Shown here one piece after another: positions 11,489-23,694 of a stretch of DNA of 64,000 nucleotides. The stretch is from Pseudocercospora fijiensis CIRAD86 (lineage: Eukaryota; Ascomycota; Dothideomycetes; Mycosphaerellales; Mycosphaerellaceae): assembly GCF_000340215.1 (NCBI RefSeq), contig NW_006921536.1, positions 3,653,918 through 3,717,917 of the forward strand, given 5' to 3'. The stretch's first letter is position 1. Each line of letters begins with the position of its first letter. The translations under genes were made by a program, and so were the position numbers. The notes below the pieces were generated by a model. It saw only the letters and a program-made list of their open reading frames with translations. It was not told where the DNA came from and did not search any database.

Positions 11489-11724
11489 AACACGCCTCGT
11501 ATAGTTCTATCTAAGGAAACAAGAGCAAAGGAATGAAGTTATAGCAACATCTCGAAGGACAAAGAGCAAAACAATAGACAAAGTAAAAGCAAAAGAGGGC
11601 AATAACTATAAGCATTAATACCGTAGGAACAAGCAGTAAGGACTAAAGCTATAGGGCGGTACTATATTAATAGCGCGGAGAAGGTAAGGAAAGTAACGTA
11701 GTAGAGGTAGGGAAAGATAAGCAA

Positions 11725-14700
11725 TTATTTAGTCTCGGGATCTAGCTATAATTCTAGGCGGTCTTCGTCGCTAGACTAGTCGAGTTCCTCCTCGGAGTTA
11801 GAGTTAGATAGCTAGAAGTCTAGTTTACTATCGGAATCAATATCGGAAATGCTCTACGCGCAATTAATACGTATATAACCCTCCCTTTATTTATAAGTTA
11901 TTCCTAATAGCTTACTAAGACGTATCTAGGGATACGTATAGTTGTTAGGTAGAACAGGATCTATAATCGCGGTAGGATCCTCCTCTCGATAGGCATCTAA
12001 GGCGGGTAGAGGGTCTATAGAGGTATTAACTTCCTCCTTAGTCGGGGGAGGGCGGGTAGGCTCTCTTAATTCGACGACCTTCTTTAGGTTAGCCCGGGGG
12101 TGCGAGTGCTTTAAGGTAGTACTATCAAGTTCCTAAAGACGGTACGCGGAACTATCGTAAAGGACCTCCTATACTCTATAAGGCCCTTTCTGTTTAAAGG
12201 CTAGCTTATAGGAGTAACTATATTCTAACTCGGACCGGTATAGGAGAACTATATCGCTAACCTTTAGAGGCTCCCAATTAATAGCATTATAGTTATTAAA
12301 ATACTGCTTAGCCTCTTTACGAAGGCGCCGTTGTCGAGCAAGACCCTCCTAAGAAGTCGTAGTTATATCCTTAAGAGCCTTAGCCCGTAGGGCAAGGAGA
12401 TCTGCCCTTATACGAACAGACCCCTAATCGTAAACGCTATACGTGCGATAGGACAACTTAATAGGAAGAACGGCGTCCCTCCTAATTATAAGCTCTACTA
12501 GCGTAAGTCTAGTCGTATCGACAATAGTAGTTCGATCCGCCTAGAGAAGGGCTAGAACGCGGGTAGAGATAGGAACGGACCTGTCCCCTCTATTAGTTAT
12601 CTTAGATAGGGCATTAATCAAAGACCGATAGCTACGCTTAATAATAGTATTCGACTAGGGATAGTACGGGGAGATACGAACGTTTTTCGCCCTATACGAA
12701 ACAAGTAGCGCTTGAACTTCTTTAGCTATATTGTTCGTAGCGTTGTCTAAGATAATCTCGTAAGGTGTTCCCTAGCGGCAAAACAGATCCTTAAACAGGA
12801 AGGTAGCTATATTACGAGCATTAATAGCGCCGTAGCCCTTATAGAAATAATAGGCCTCCGGCTATCGAGAAAGACCTTCCCGAATAATATAGAGGCTATT
12901 ATTGCGACTAAGATAGACCCTATCGCTATACTATCGCTCTCCGACTAATTAGGTAGCAGGAATACGTAGCTCTCCTAGACGTCGGTAGCTATTCCTAAAA
13001 TTGCACTTAGGACAGCTCTTATAGTAGCGGGAGACATTAGCCTATACGCCGTCCTACTAGTAGCGCCGACGAAGGACATCGAAGGTGCCCTCCGCCGCCC
13101 GGTAGCCGAGCTTATCGTAAACGGAACGAAGGATCTTTTGTCGGGCCGCTAGGTCGTTAATAATACGCTAGAGAGATGTATTAACTATCGCTTACCGCTA
13201 AAGGATTCGATCTTTAACTAGGAATCGTCGAGAATAGCGAATAACCCGACGGTATTAACTCTTTAATAGGCTAGGCGCTTTCTTCGTATAGGTTAGGAAG
13301 TAGGCGATATAATAGGAGTCGTCGGAGTAGACCCTATTAAGGATATTATCCCTCTCTAGTTTATCCGCCTTAGCTTTAGCCTAGTCGTTATCGTTAGCAG
13401 TAGGGCTCTCGTCGGGCTAGTTACTAGGTTAGTCGCTAGGTTAGTCGTTAGTAGCAGGCCTAGTAATCGCTAGTATAGTATTAATATAGAAGGTAGCGAA
13501 GAAGGTACGGTTAATTACCGTATCGATATCCTCTTCTTCTATTATCTCGGCGATGTCCTCTTCTATAGCGGGCCTTCTAGAAAGGCTATCCGGTCTAGTA
13601 TGCTTCTTACTAGGAACGTAGAAGACATCGAAATCAAACAAATAGATCTAGGCAACCTACCGAGCTATCGTAGAGTTTGGCAGGTCGGAGGCTATACGGT
13701 TAAGTTAATAGACTAGCGTCTAAGCATCGATTTCTAAGCGAAAGAATACACTAAAGAGCTATAGTCGGAACTTCTTTAGAGCCTTATAGACTCTAAGGCA
13801 TTCTCGCTTGCTAGTATCGTACCGGGCCTCGATCGGTTTCTATAGCCCTAAGTCGTACCGGATAGGGTATCGCAAAGATAGTTCTTTACGATTATACTAT
13901 ATTAGTATCTCGCTATAGCCTTCCCCGCTCGAGTTAATAGCAACAATTATTAAACCCGCACCCTCTAAGTAGTTAATAGATGTTAGTATAGGTGTACTAA
14001 CGAGTGCCTTAGTTACCGTGTCCTTAGCCGCTTAGTAAACGGAGGTCTATTCGAATTTAGCATCCTTTTTAAGCAAGGCGTATAAGGGCTTATATACTAA
14101 TACAAAGTTCTCGACCTAGATACGGAAGTAGGAGACTACTCTAAGCTAGGTTCGGACATCCTTCTAATAGGTAGGATCCGGCTAGGATACTATCTTTAGG
14201 ACCCGTGTATTATTAGGATAGCGGCCGTTCTTATTAGTTACAAACCCGACAATGTTTATTCGTTTGTATAGGAGCTAAAGCTTCTCCCTATATACCGTTA
14301 GGTTAGCTCGCTCTAGGTCGCAGAGGACACTATCGAGGTTCTAAATATGTTCGAGAAAGAACCTACGGATGCTAGGCTCTACTTCTTTATTATCGTACCT
14401 AGTTTTAGGGCCCTTAATACCGATGTCGTCGAGGAAAGGCATCGCTATATAGGAGATATAGGCCGCGAGGACTTAGTTTATAATACGAACGAACTAGGCT
14501 ACGGAGTTAGTTGCCCCTTAGGGAAGGGTAGTTTGTCTATATAGCCTAAGAGGTGTCTCGAAACTAGTAAGGTCCCGGCTATTAGGGTAGAGAGGAATTT
14601 AGTCGTAGCCCGAGAAAACGTTAACTAGTAAGGCTATAACATAGTTAGCAAAGGCTTCTAAGAACCTATTAGTCTCCGGAGGAAGGTTAGTATCTCTAAT

Positions 14701-15430
14701 CGTAACTGCATTAAACTTTTATATAGCGTTAATTAGGCGGTACTTCTTTAGTTCCCTAGGAGCTGTCTTCTTCTAAACTAGGAAGTATAGATTGCGATAC
14801 GAGGCATAGGAAGGTTCTAAGGTACTAGCCTTTACACGCTATCGTATTATATCCTTAACTATATCTCGCAGGCTTAGGTTTAGCTTAAAACCTAGGTAGG
14901 CCTAAGGCTTATATTCGATCGTTCGGATCCTCTACGGAGGGGCAACCTCCGGATTTATCCTACCTAGGTAAGTAAAGTTATATACTAACACGGCCTCGCG
15001 ATTGTATAGAAGCTCGTATAGCAAATCTAGTTCACGATCCGAAAGCTCGATACTAGGTTTGATTTTCGTAAGCCTCTCTTCTATTAGCCTTAACCCCCTA
15101 GGGATAGTAGAGAACTTTTTAGTAATGTATTTCTAATCGTACGGACTATCCCTAGGTAGTAGTATCGCCTCCTAATTAAGGCACTTCTGTCGCTAGTTAG
15201 GATTTCCGCTAGGATTAGACCTATCGGTAATGTACACGCTACCCTTTACGGGCTTAATCTTGTCGGCTACCCTTTTGTATAGGGTATATATACTAATCGA
15301 TTGTCGAACCCGAGCTCTCTCTCTTTGTCGCTAGGCCTAGAGATTAGCGTAACAAAACAGCGCGTAGACTTCTTTAGAAGTCTCCTTAAGTCGATAGGTA
15401 TATAGCTAGTAGTCCTAATTTATAACGCCG
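11725..15430 (-). pseudogene. pol: pol of element A: reverse transcriptase, RNase H, integrase
   Basis: Reads on the minus strand as a Ty3/Gypsy pol. The catalytic RT box appears as MPFLDDIGIKGPK near 14440-14400 (LDD in place of the more usual YxDD, as in several fungal Gypsy groups), followed by the RT connection. The RNase H end is at about 13650-13560 with FDVFYVPSKKHTRPDSLSRR, one of the few RIP-free stretches. Integrase follows at about 13100-12200, then an acidic C-terminal tail rich in Asp/Glu/Ser (11850-11740) and a stop at 11725-11727. It makes cDNA from the element RNA and inserts it. pol is separated from gag-protease by a spacer with a palindrome instead of a simple frameshift junction. 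Confidence 0.88.
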
Positions 15431-15448
15431 GCGAAAACGTTAGATTCG

Positions 15449-15473
15449 TAATAATACCCCCGGGGTAGTATTA
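15449..15473. repeat. Punctuating palindrome, copy 5 (element A, between gag-protease and pol)
   Basis: Arms TAATAATACCCC and GGGGTAGTATTA around a central C. Lies between the end of the gag-protease frame (about 15640) and the first pol codons (about 15430). Confidence 0.92.
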
Positions 15474-15639
15474 GACTCGCGTTCTAATTAGTTAGTTCGG
15501 GTAGACCCGCCTCCGGTAATAATACTTGCGACAATATTATTACCTTAACCTACGTAGTAGGTATAGGTAGTCGTTGTATTATGCTCGCTATCGCTTCGAG
15601 CACTCGTCTTCTTAGTATAGAGCCTAGAAACTTACCTTA

Positions 15640-18569
15640 ACGTACGGAGCGGCGCACTTCTAGAAATAACCTATTTAAGCTATACTAACTTATAGCGCAG
15701 ATTGCCGGTCTTACAACCGCGCCGTAGCGTTTCCCGAAGACCGTCTAGAAGTAGCAAGGATATCCTCGTAGGACTTGTAGCTAGTGTTACCGATATAACT
15801 AGTAAATACGACTCGGTTGCCCTTCTAGTTAGCGATAGTTCCCTCCTAGGAACTATCGTCGCAGTTACTCTAGACACTACGAGTTATACGAGACTATAGC
15901 CGACCTAGAATGATTAGCGTATTTAAGTCGGCGGCAATCTAGAAGGTAAAGGAAAAGCATATGCCGAAGGCGTCTACTATAACATTGTAGTAAGCACCTA
16001 CTAGCGTAACCTCTCTATTTACTCCCTATATACCTAGGGAAATGTCTCTGTTTATTAGCAGCCTAAGTTGTTTAGCCTAACGCTTACTTATAATAAGTAA
16101 CTCCGAACTATTATTAAGCATTGCTAGCATCTATTAACTATAGCTCCCGATAGTAACTTAAATATAGATAGCAGGAACGACGGCGAAGGAACGGGTAACT
16201 GCGGAAAGGTCTATATTATTAGGGATAGAATAAAGTTCCTTAGGTCGAGGAGGTCCTACTCGACCGATTTGTTAGCTAGTAAACCGGATAGCCTTAATAG
16301 AGACTAAAACTAGAGCAGGGTCGGGATTATTACTATCCCCTCGGCCTATCTCCTTAACTCCCTCTTCGTTAGCATTATCGATAGTCTCTTAGTTCTCGTA
16401 GGTTACCGATTCGCCTTCTACTAACTCTTAGGCGCCTAAAAATTTAGGAAGGAACTATAGGGAAGAGACGTCGATATAGTCCTCTCGCCCCTATTTACGT
16501 CGGAGGGCTATAAGGTCTTTTATAAAGATAGTATCGTTAGGGATTCGGCTCTAGAATAGGTTAGTAGGCAAACCGTATACTAGCAGCTCTCCTATAGACA
16601 CATTAGACTTAAGGTCTAGGAACTATAAAGCCTAGAAGAGAGCGTTTGCCTTTGTGTCTAAGGAGTTAGCTAGGCTAGTACTATACTTTTTTATGTACCT
16701 ATTAAAGCGAAAGCTCTTTAGATCGGATGACTTTCGCTTGTAGGCCGGTAGGTTAGCTAGACCTAGGGTACTACTAATGTTAGTAGTAACATCCTCTATA
16801 TCGACCTCTAGAGTCTCTAGGACGACTAGGCTTTCTATAGGTAGGGTGCTAGGTACGGTACTAGGTACGGTACTAGATCGGGTAGCACGGTCTATAGCTG
16901 TCTAGAGAGTCTTAGTTTTAGCGGTTAACTCTCGCTATTGCTTAGCCTTGTCGGCTGCCTTGTTCTTTAGTACCCTAGTAGGGGCTACCGCACTAGGGCG
17001 AGTAGGGTTCTAAGGGCTCTTGCCCTTGCTTTAGGACTAGGTCTAAGACCGTATAGTAGCGTAGACATCTATACTGTTCTTAGTAACCGCGTAAACATTA
17101 GTAACTGCGTCCGGGTCCTAAGAAACAAAGTTAACCTTAATAGGCTTAGTAGTACTATTACTACTCCGCTCCTTAACCTACTTTGCCCTAACCTTCTAAG
17201 TTTTACGTTTAGCAATAGCGGCGAGGGTACTGTTCCTAGTATCCTTAAACTCGATCTTACCGCTATACTTCTTTTCTAGAAGGGTCTTTAGCTAAGGCAG
17301 CTTCGGGGCTCTCCGATCCTATTCGAAATCAATCTTGTCGCCGGTATCTATATAGTAGAATCGGCTATTTACTTACATAATAAGCTTCCTTTTAAGAAGC
17401 TCTTTCTAGATAGAGTAGGACGATTAGATATATTTGAACCCGCTATATATCTAGCACTTACTATCTAAGTTAGAATAGATCTTCCGTATAGCGTAGATAT
17501 CTACTAAAGGGGCTTTAGGGTAGTTAGGATCTAAAACCTAGTAGACTAGTAGTATATCGCCTAGTATAGTAGTATTAATAACCTCCCTAACTCGCTATAA
17601 TGCTTTCGCATTTAGGTTTAGCTAGGCTAGGGATTTAGCTAAGTCCGCGACATCCTAAGAGTGCTTAGTAATAGTAGGAGTTACGGTCTTAGGACTACTT
17701 TGCGATTTAGGAAGGAACTTAGGTCCCTTGCTTCCTAAGGCTTCTTTCCTAACCTGCGCTAGGTTATTCCGGTCTTCGCCGTAGATAAACTTCCTCGTAT
17801 CGGCTATACTATTAATGTCGGCCTTAATACATACTAGGACCTCTTTGTATTTCCTAAAGCTCTTAGGATCGGCCTCGCTAAGCTTGTAGCGACGGAAGAT
17901 ACGCTAAGCTATAGGCTACGGCAATCCCTAGAGGAGTAGCCTCGTTCTCTAAGAGTTCTCGAGGTTACTTTACTCGATGCCGTCCGCTAACTCGACAAAT
18001 TCGCGGACATACCCCTTTAGGTCGTTATCCTTAGTGCGCCTTACTAAGTAGAGGGTCTCGAGCTACGCGCGACTGCCTTTAATACGACGGCTATCGCGCT
18101 CCCGATACTCCCTTAGAAAGGCTAACTTAAAGACCTCCTAGTTAGTATTAGACTTATCGTCCTTTTCTAGGTAGCTAACTAGGGTTCTAAGGGTTCGGTA
18201 AAGCTTAGTACTAGTAGTCCTCGTAAGGGACCGGATCTTGTACTAGTCGGACTCTCTATCGAGCTCGTACTTAATTAGGCCTTCCTTAAAACGCTCTATA
18301 TATACTATAGCGTTCTACCCTTCGAATAAGGGGTTTATAGTGCTCCCTAGTTCTAGCGGGCGACGCTTGTTTTAACGGAGAAGTTTAGTTTGCTTCTCTA
18401 TTATCTTTATAATAACATTATAGAGCGCCTCTAGCGTAGAGGGCGTAGGAGGCTTACTTATATTAACTAGTCGCCGCCTAATTTCTTCGTTAATAGGATT
18501 AGGGGCGGTTTCGGATTTAGAGGATTCCGCTAATTCTTAATGCTCGTTTTCGCTAGAGCTAGAGCTTAT
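15640..18569 (-). pseudogene. gag: gag-protease of element A
   Basis: The likely start is an ATA (RIP of ATG) at 18569, then a serine-rich N-terminus. About 18450-17900 reads as a retrotransposon gag core: aromatic/charged helices and a repeated Arg/Glu pattern (FLREYRERDSRRIKGSRA). The middle is Lys/Arg/Thr-rich with a 12-bp direct repeat (16848-16880). The C-terminal third is compatible with an aspartic protease: a hydrophobic strand then ILGR and downstream Arg-rich end near 15900. An intact DSG/DTG active site could not be picked out with confidence. Gag forms the particle; the protease matures it. Confidence 0.75.
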
Positions 18570-18704
18570 TCGATTGTTGTAAAATAGTTGAAATAAAATA
18601 CTATATTAAAATGAAATGCTATATAAAAGTGTTTTTAGTACCTTTAGTTTGTTTAGTTTGTTATAATGTTGCTACGCGAGAGAATAGTATATTAGGCTGT
18701 TTCT

Positions 18705-18733
18705 CCTAGTATTACCCCTAGGGTAGTATTAGG
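18705..18733. repeat. Punctuating palindrome, copy 6 (element A, before gag)
   Basis: Arms CCTAGTATTACCCC and GGGTAGTATTAGG, 136 bases upstream of the gag start. Confidence 0.88.
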
Positions 18734-19378
18734 ATTTAGCCTCCTAGGGGTCGCCTAACTACCTCTAGGAGCTTAGTTTAGTATTAGACGAAAGCCGCTC
18801 GGAGGGAGAGACTGCAATCTCTATTTACACCTAGATTCTAGAAACTAGCTCGTATCTCCTTTAGCTAGGCGGGGGGGGCGGTAGCCTTCTTTTTCTAGTA
18901 GAAGGCTAAGCACTATCTAAGCGAGGCTACGAATCTAGGATCGCCCTATCCGATTAATAGGGGACTCCCCGGCTATCCGACCTACAAGCCGTATTTGCTA
19001 TTAATTAATAGTCTTAGTAAACTAAGCAAGGCCGATAGGTAATTAGTCTATCTCCTCCTTAGGCGGGGCTTATCTCGAGCAAGCGGTACTAAATAGGTCT
19101 TCGACCCGGAGCTAAGTCCTTAGAAGCTAGCTATAGCTATAGACTAGGCCCTAAGCTATAACAGTCCTAAGGGTTTGTAGCTTTTCGGGGTTAAAGCGAT
19201 GCCCTCGTTAAGAGGTTTCTCTACTTGTCGTAATAGCCCCTTAAGATACTTCGGTATCGTCCGTATCGTAGGCTCTTATCGTGCCCTCGCTTCGGTTATA
19301 GCTATTCGTGCCTAGAGACCACCTTCAATATACCCGAACCTATTAGATATAAAAAGATAGCCCTACCTTCGGCTCTAA
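18734..19378 (-). promoter_or_regulatory. 5' leader of element A, with candidate primer-binding site
   Basis: About 645 bases with no coding sequence. Immediately inside the 5' LTR the sense strand reads TTAGAGCCGAAGGTAGGGC (19378-19360); with RIP of TGG to TAG this fits a tRNA primer site (TGGAGCCGAAGG...). The primer tRNA cannot be named from the window. A G-run is present at about 18871-18879. Confidence 0.55.
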
Positions 19379-19658
19379 TAAAGGACGGAAACTAACACTA
19401 CTACTACTACTAGCAGTAATAGTATAGGCTACCGAGGGTAATATAACCTATAGCAATATAGGCAGCTATGTTTAGTATAATAGGATAACAAGACGGTTGC
19501 TTAGGCTAATAACTAGAGCCCTACAACATAGGCATTATAGAAGTGTAACGTAAACAATATGCTATACGAGGTTGGTACTCTATCTACTATGCAGAAGGAG
19601 GCCTCTTATATAGGCTTAAAACTCAGCCTAGGTATATAGGGCCGGTTACTAGCTAATA
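19379..19658 (-). repeat. 5' LTR of element A
   Basis: 280 bp, direct repeat of 7363-7642. Outer edge meets CTAG (19659-19662). Differences from the partner are all RIP-type. Confidence 0.93.
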
Positions 19659-19662
19659 CTAG
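19659..19662. repeat. Target-site duplication of element A (right), CTAG
   Basis: Partner of 7359-7362; the downstream sequence continues element B. Confidence 0.85.
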
Positions 19663-20037
19663 TTTCCTAGACTCTAGTAACTACCCTTAGGTATTAACTA
19701 TAATAAGATACTTTGCTAGAGGAGACTATTCCTGCCCTAATTAGTACTAGTTACGTAGGATACTAAGAAAGGGAGGTTCCCTATCCCTCTCCCTTCCTAC
19801 TGCTTAGATAGATATAGTAACCTAGGCCTATAGCCTCTAAGAATAGGGACCTTAGGCTATTAAGCTTAGTATTTAGAAGAAGGAAGAAGGTAAACGTACG
19901 GACTACCTTTACGTACTTACTAATATAAAAGGTAATGCTATATCTATAACGGTAGTGCTATAGGCTAATATACCGACGAATTAGTTATACTAGGCCTAGG
20001 CGACTTGCTCCTCGTTACCGAGTATCTCTAGGAAGAG

Positions 20038-20064
20038 CTAATACTACCCCGGGGGTATTATTAG
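20038..20064. repeat. Punctuating palindrome, copy 7 (element B, before ORF X)
   Basis: Arms CTAATACTACCCC and GGGGTATTATTAG; same relative site as 11014-11040 in A. Confidence 0.9.
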
Positions 20065-20493
20065 TCTCGCTAGCCTTACTACTAGAGATTCCTACTAGGT
20101 ACTCGAATTAACTAGTTATATTTCGAGTACGCGAGAATCTATAATAGCTAAAGGTTAGTAAAGGCGCGTAGTCGCTACTAGTAATTAGCTAGATCGATTG
20201 TTAAACTTTAGCCTACTCTAATAATAAAGAAGTCTCGTATATTGCTTTACTTTTATATATAGCCGTTATCTGTTTGCTTTACTAGCGCGGAATATACGGA
20301 CTACGTTACCTTCGTACCCTATTTAAAGCAAGCTTTCTAAGCTCTTTCTTCTACTCGATTACTAACTAACTCGCTACCGCCTTAGGCCTAACTACCCCCC
20401 CCCCCTTCTATCTAAACAGCTTTATTATTATTATTAAGTAACAAACACGTTGTACAAACTCGTTTCTAACCTACTTCCGCTTCGGTCGACTAG

Positions 20494-23225
20494 ATATCTT
20501 CTAGCGCCTCGAATCCGCTAGGCGCTAGTAGTAGCGGCGACCTACCTACCCCTATTAACCTAAGCCTAGCCGCTCTAGTCCCGATCGAAGCCCTATCCGA
20601 TAGCGCCTTAGCTACTATAACTAGTCTCGAGTACTGCTTTTAGATCGTTACCGCCCTTAAAGATCCTTAAAAGAAGATCGAGAACGCTTATACCCTACTA
20701 CGCGTTATTAATAAGAATATTAAGAAGGCTACTATCTTAGTTGCGTACGGTATAAACAACTTGCGTTAGTCTATCGGTAAGCGCATCTTTAAGCGCGACG
20801 TTCTTAACGATATAGATATTTAATAAGCCTTTCCTATCGTCTATAGCCTCGAGATAGCTAGTACCTAGATTCGTTTACGCTTTAAGACCCTCGATTAGGC
20901 CTTCGAATATTAGGGAGGACTAAGTAGTCTTCCTAAGAGCCTTGTTAACTTCGCCTATAGTAGATAAGAGCGTACTAAGCAGGTCTCTTTGTTCGTTAAT
21001 AAGTATAAAGTCTGTCGCTAAAGCGCCGAGTACCTTTCCTATACTATAATCTATCGTATATCTACCGCTAGTAAGAAGGTAGGCAAGCAGTTACTTAACT
21101 TGTCCTTTACGCTTAACGACTTTACGATAGCCTACTAGAAGCGGTATAACGATGTAATTGTCTAGGTCGATCTTAATATATAGACTATTAAAGATCTACT
21201 AAAAGAGAAGGGCTATCGTATTAATAGTATAGGTTTTATTATTAAAGGTTAAGAGGCTCCTATCGTTAATATTCTTAAACGTAAGGCTATTCGCCTAGAA
21301 ATAGAGGCCGATACGGCTACTAGTCTTACGCTCGCTATAGAAATATAGGCTAAAGATCGTCGCTCGACCCGTAACTATAAGGTCCCTTAAGAAGTTAAAG
21401 ACGAGCGCGCTAAGGCCGAAGCAGCGCGTAATAAGGCATTACACGCTCGCTAGGCCCTCTATAAGGCTACTAAGAAGTATAATACTCCCTCTAGTACTAG
21501 TACTAACTATAGTAACTCGGATATTAATATACTAGATACGCCGCTAGAAGATGTCTTCTCCGAAGGCTCCTTTAGCGAGCGTAGGGATAGAGGCCTCTCG
21601 CTAATTCTATTAACTAAGAATATCTATAGTTCTTATAAGGGCGACTCTATCGCGTATCTTATTACTAAGATCGATATAGTTCCTAAAGCCGCTATAGATA
21701 AAGCTCCTACTACCCTATCTATCTATTAATAGCTCGACGACCTTAGTAAGCTAGGTAAAGAGCAGTTTACTATATATACTAACTATATTAAGAAGGCCGC
21801 TAAGGTCTATAGTCTCTATACTAGTACTAAGGCGAGTGTCCTCGTCGGTCGCTTATTAAAGATTAGTCGCAAGGTTGCTAATTAGAATGCCTTCGCTACC
21901 CTTAAGACTAGTTATACTAACTAGTTTCCTAGACGTCCTACTGCCGCCCCGACCTCCTTAGGACTCTACGTATTTAACCTTACTAGTACTATTACTCGCG
22001 ATCTTACGCTAACTAATTGTTAGAGCAAGTTAGTCGCTAGTATTCTCGGCTAAGGCACCTCCTTCGACCGCTTTCGTTAGACTAGCAATACTATCTTCCC
22101 TCGAGTCTTCGGTTAGATATAATCGCCTCGTAGAGGGTACCGTTCTCTTATCGTCGACCTAATATAGAAGGAGTTTTATATATACTTTTATTATATACGC
22201 AAGCTGCCTAAGTCTAAGTAGGAAGGCCGTAATGCCCTTTAAATCTATAGAGTAAGCAACTAAATCGTCCGTTAGTATCCTGCCTTATAGCTCTTAGCCG
22301 TTACCCTTCGACCTAATTACGTATATAAGCTTATCTCCGTCTATAAGCCTAGTAAGTACTTTAAGGTAGGTAAAGGCAGTTATAAGAACTATCCTACTAA
22401 GGAGACCTCTCGTCTCGGACAAGATATAGTTAAGCTCGTAGCTAGTAAGGGTACTAGCTATCTACGTATTAAGGTTTCTCTTGTATCTAAAAATAAGACT
22501 ACCTATTTGGCTATTATCGAGGGTATATACGAACTAGAGGTCTTCGAGAACTAGGTTAAGAAGCTTAAGGGCCGTAGCCTAGTTCTGCTACATAGATTAG
22601 TAAGCTTACTAATAAGTACCTTACTATCGACGACCTCGACTATATGTTCGATAGTTAGCCTAACGAAGGCGAGGTAGCTTAGTAGATCCTTAACCCTCTA
22701 AAGGAATACGAAGTCTCTATTTAGATGCTATACCTTCTGTGTAGTAATCTGAAGGCTAAGAGCGACCGTATATTAATCGACCTAGGCTACTCTTGCGTTA
22801 TTAATAGTACTAAGATTAAGGGCTACGAGAACTTAACCGTCTCTAAGGTTGCTAAGGTATACCGCAATCTAACCGCCCTTCTAGGCTTAAATACCTTCGT
22901 ACTATTCGCTTTCCCTATAGCTATCTTAGTCGAAGGCCTTAGTTATATTTCCGATGCCCTAGTTAGTAGAATTCCTTAGTTAAGTTACGTTATTTAGAAC
23001 GAAGTTAAACAAATCCTCTAGTTTAGTAAGGAGGAGCTTAAGGAATATCTACGCGAGTAGGAGAAGGCTATATAGGACACGGCTGCTAACCTCCTCGTTA
23101 ATTAAGCTTACTACGAGGCCGAGTACTTTAGTACTAATAGCTTCTATACCTACGGAGGAGTTTAGGAGAACCGCCTAGCTAATAAGGTTATTACTAGTAA
23201 GGATTACGGTATATTAAAGCAATAG
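20494..23225 (+). pseudogene. ORF X of element B
   Basis: Second copy of the unknown third ORF. The start ATG has become ATA at 20494 (then SSSASNPLGASSS), and the frame runs to TAG at 23223. Stops inside are CAG/CAA/TGG-derived. A RIP-free stretch of 84 codons survives at 22725-22979 (C-terminal part, beginning MLYLLCSNLKAKS). Comparison with copy A shows conserved length and sequence, mainly CpA/TpG transitions apart. The C-terminal half holds the segment that resembles the third ORF of the fourth Gypsy (RPNYVYKLIS at about 22310, IYELEVFEN at about 22530). No known domain recognised. Confidence 0.82.
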
Positions 23226-23287
23226 TAAGTCGGCGTAGTAGATTCGTTGCTTAGGAAGTTGTTTTATATATTAATAGAATCTAGGAA

Positions 23288-23313
23288 CAATGCTACCCCG
23301 GGGGTATTATTAC
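23288..23313. repeat. Punctuating palindrome, copy 8 (element B, after ORF X)
   Basis: Arms AATGCTACCCC and GGGGTATTATT; starts about 62 bases after the ORF X stop, as in A. Confidence 0.9.
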
Positions 23314-23405
23314 GGAGTTTCTAAAAAATAGCCTTAGCTAAGATGCCTAAGGCTATATAACTATTTGTTTTTAGCGCGCAATGTAAAGCGTATCTAGTTA
23401 GATAC

Positions 23406-23420
23406 GAAGAAAGGGAGGGA
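23406..23420 (+). promoter_or_regulatory. Polypurine tract of element B
   Basis: GAAGAAAGGGAGGGA directly before the 3' LTR at 23421. Confidence 0.88.
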
Positions 23421-23694
23421 TATTAGCTAGTAACCGGCCCTATATATATAGGCTGAGTTTTAAGCCTATATAAGAGGCCTCCTTCTATACTATAGACAGA
23501 GCACTAACCTCGTATAGTATATTATTTATATTACACTTCTATAATGCCTACATTGTAGGGCTCTAGTTATTAGCCTAAGCAACGGTCTTATTATCCTATT
23601 ATACTAAACATAGCTGCCTATATTGTTATAGGTTATATTACCCTCGGTTGTTTATACTATTACTGCTAGTAGTAGTATTAGTTTCCGTCCTTTA
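23421..23694 (+). repeat. 3' LTR of element B
   Basis: Starts TATTAGCTAGTAACC and ends GTCCTTTA; inverted relative to the LTRs of A because B is plus-sense. Confidence 0.9.

Larger units (their letters stand above)
7363..19658 (-). mobile_element. Element A: complete 12.3-kb Ty3/Gypsy LTR retrotransposon with a third ORF
   Basis: Sense is minus strand. Order: 5' LTR (19658-19379), leader with a possible primer site, palindrome, gag-protease, palindrome, pol (RT, RNase H, integrase), palindrome, spacer, palindrome, ORF X, palindrome, polypurine tract, 3' LTR (7642-7363), with CTAG duplications outside. The two LTRs are both 280 bp and direct. All coding regions are broken by RIP-type stops. 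It inserted into a sibling copy (element B) in opposite orientation. At 12.3 kb it is larger than the usual 6-8 kb for fungal Gypsy elements because of ORF X. Confidence 0.93.
19659..23694 (+). mobile_element. Element B, right part: ORF X and 3' LTR
   Basis: Plus-sense continuation of the fragment at 6508-7362. Contains the ORF X leader, palindrome 20038-20064, ORF X, palindrome 23288-23313, polypurine tract 23406-23420 and a 3' LTR at 23421-23694 that is the reverse complement of A's LTRs. Confidence 0.92.

Noticed and set aside
19379..23694. DNA transposon with 280-bp terminal inverted repeats around ORF X
   Set aside because: The inverted pair is explained by two LTR elements in opposite orientation: 19379-19658 is the 5' LTR of A, 23421-23694 the 3' LTR of B. 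Polypurine tracts, matched 280-bp direct LTRs and the CTAG duplication fit this far better.
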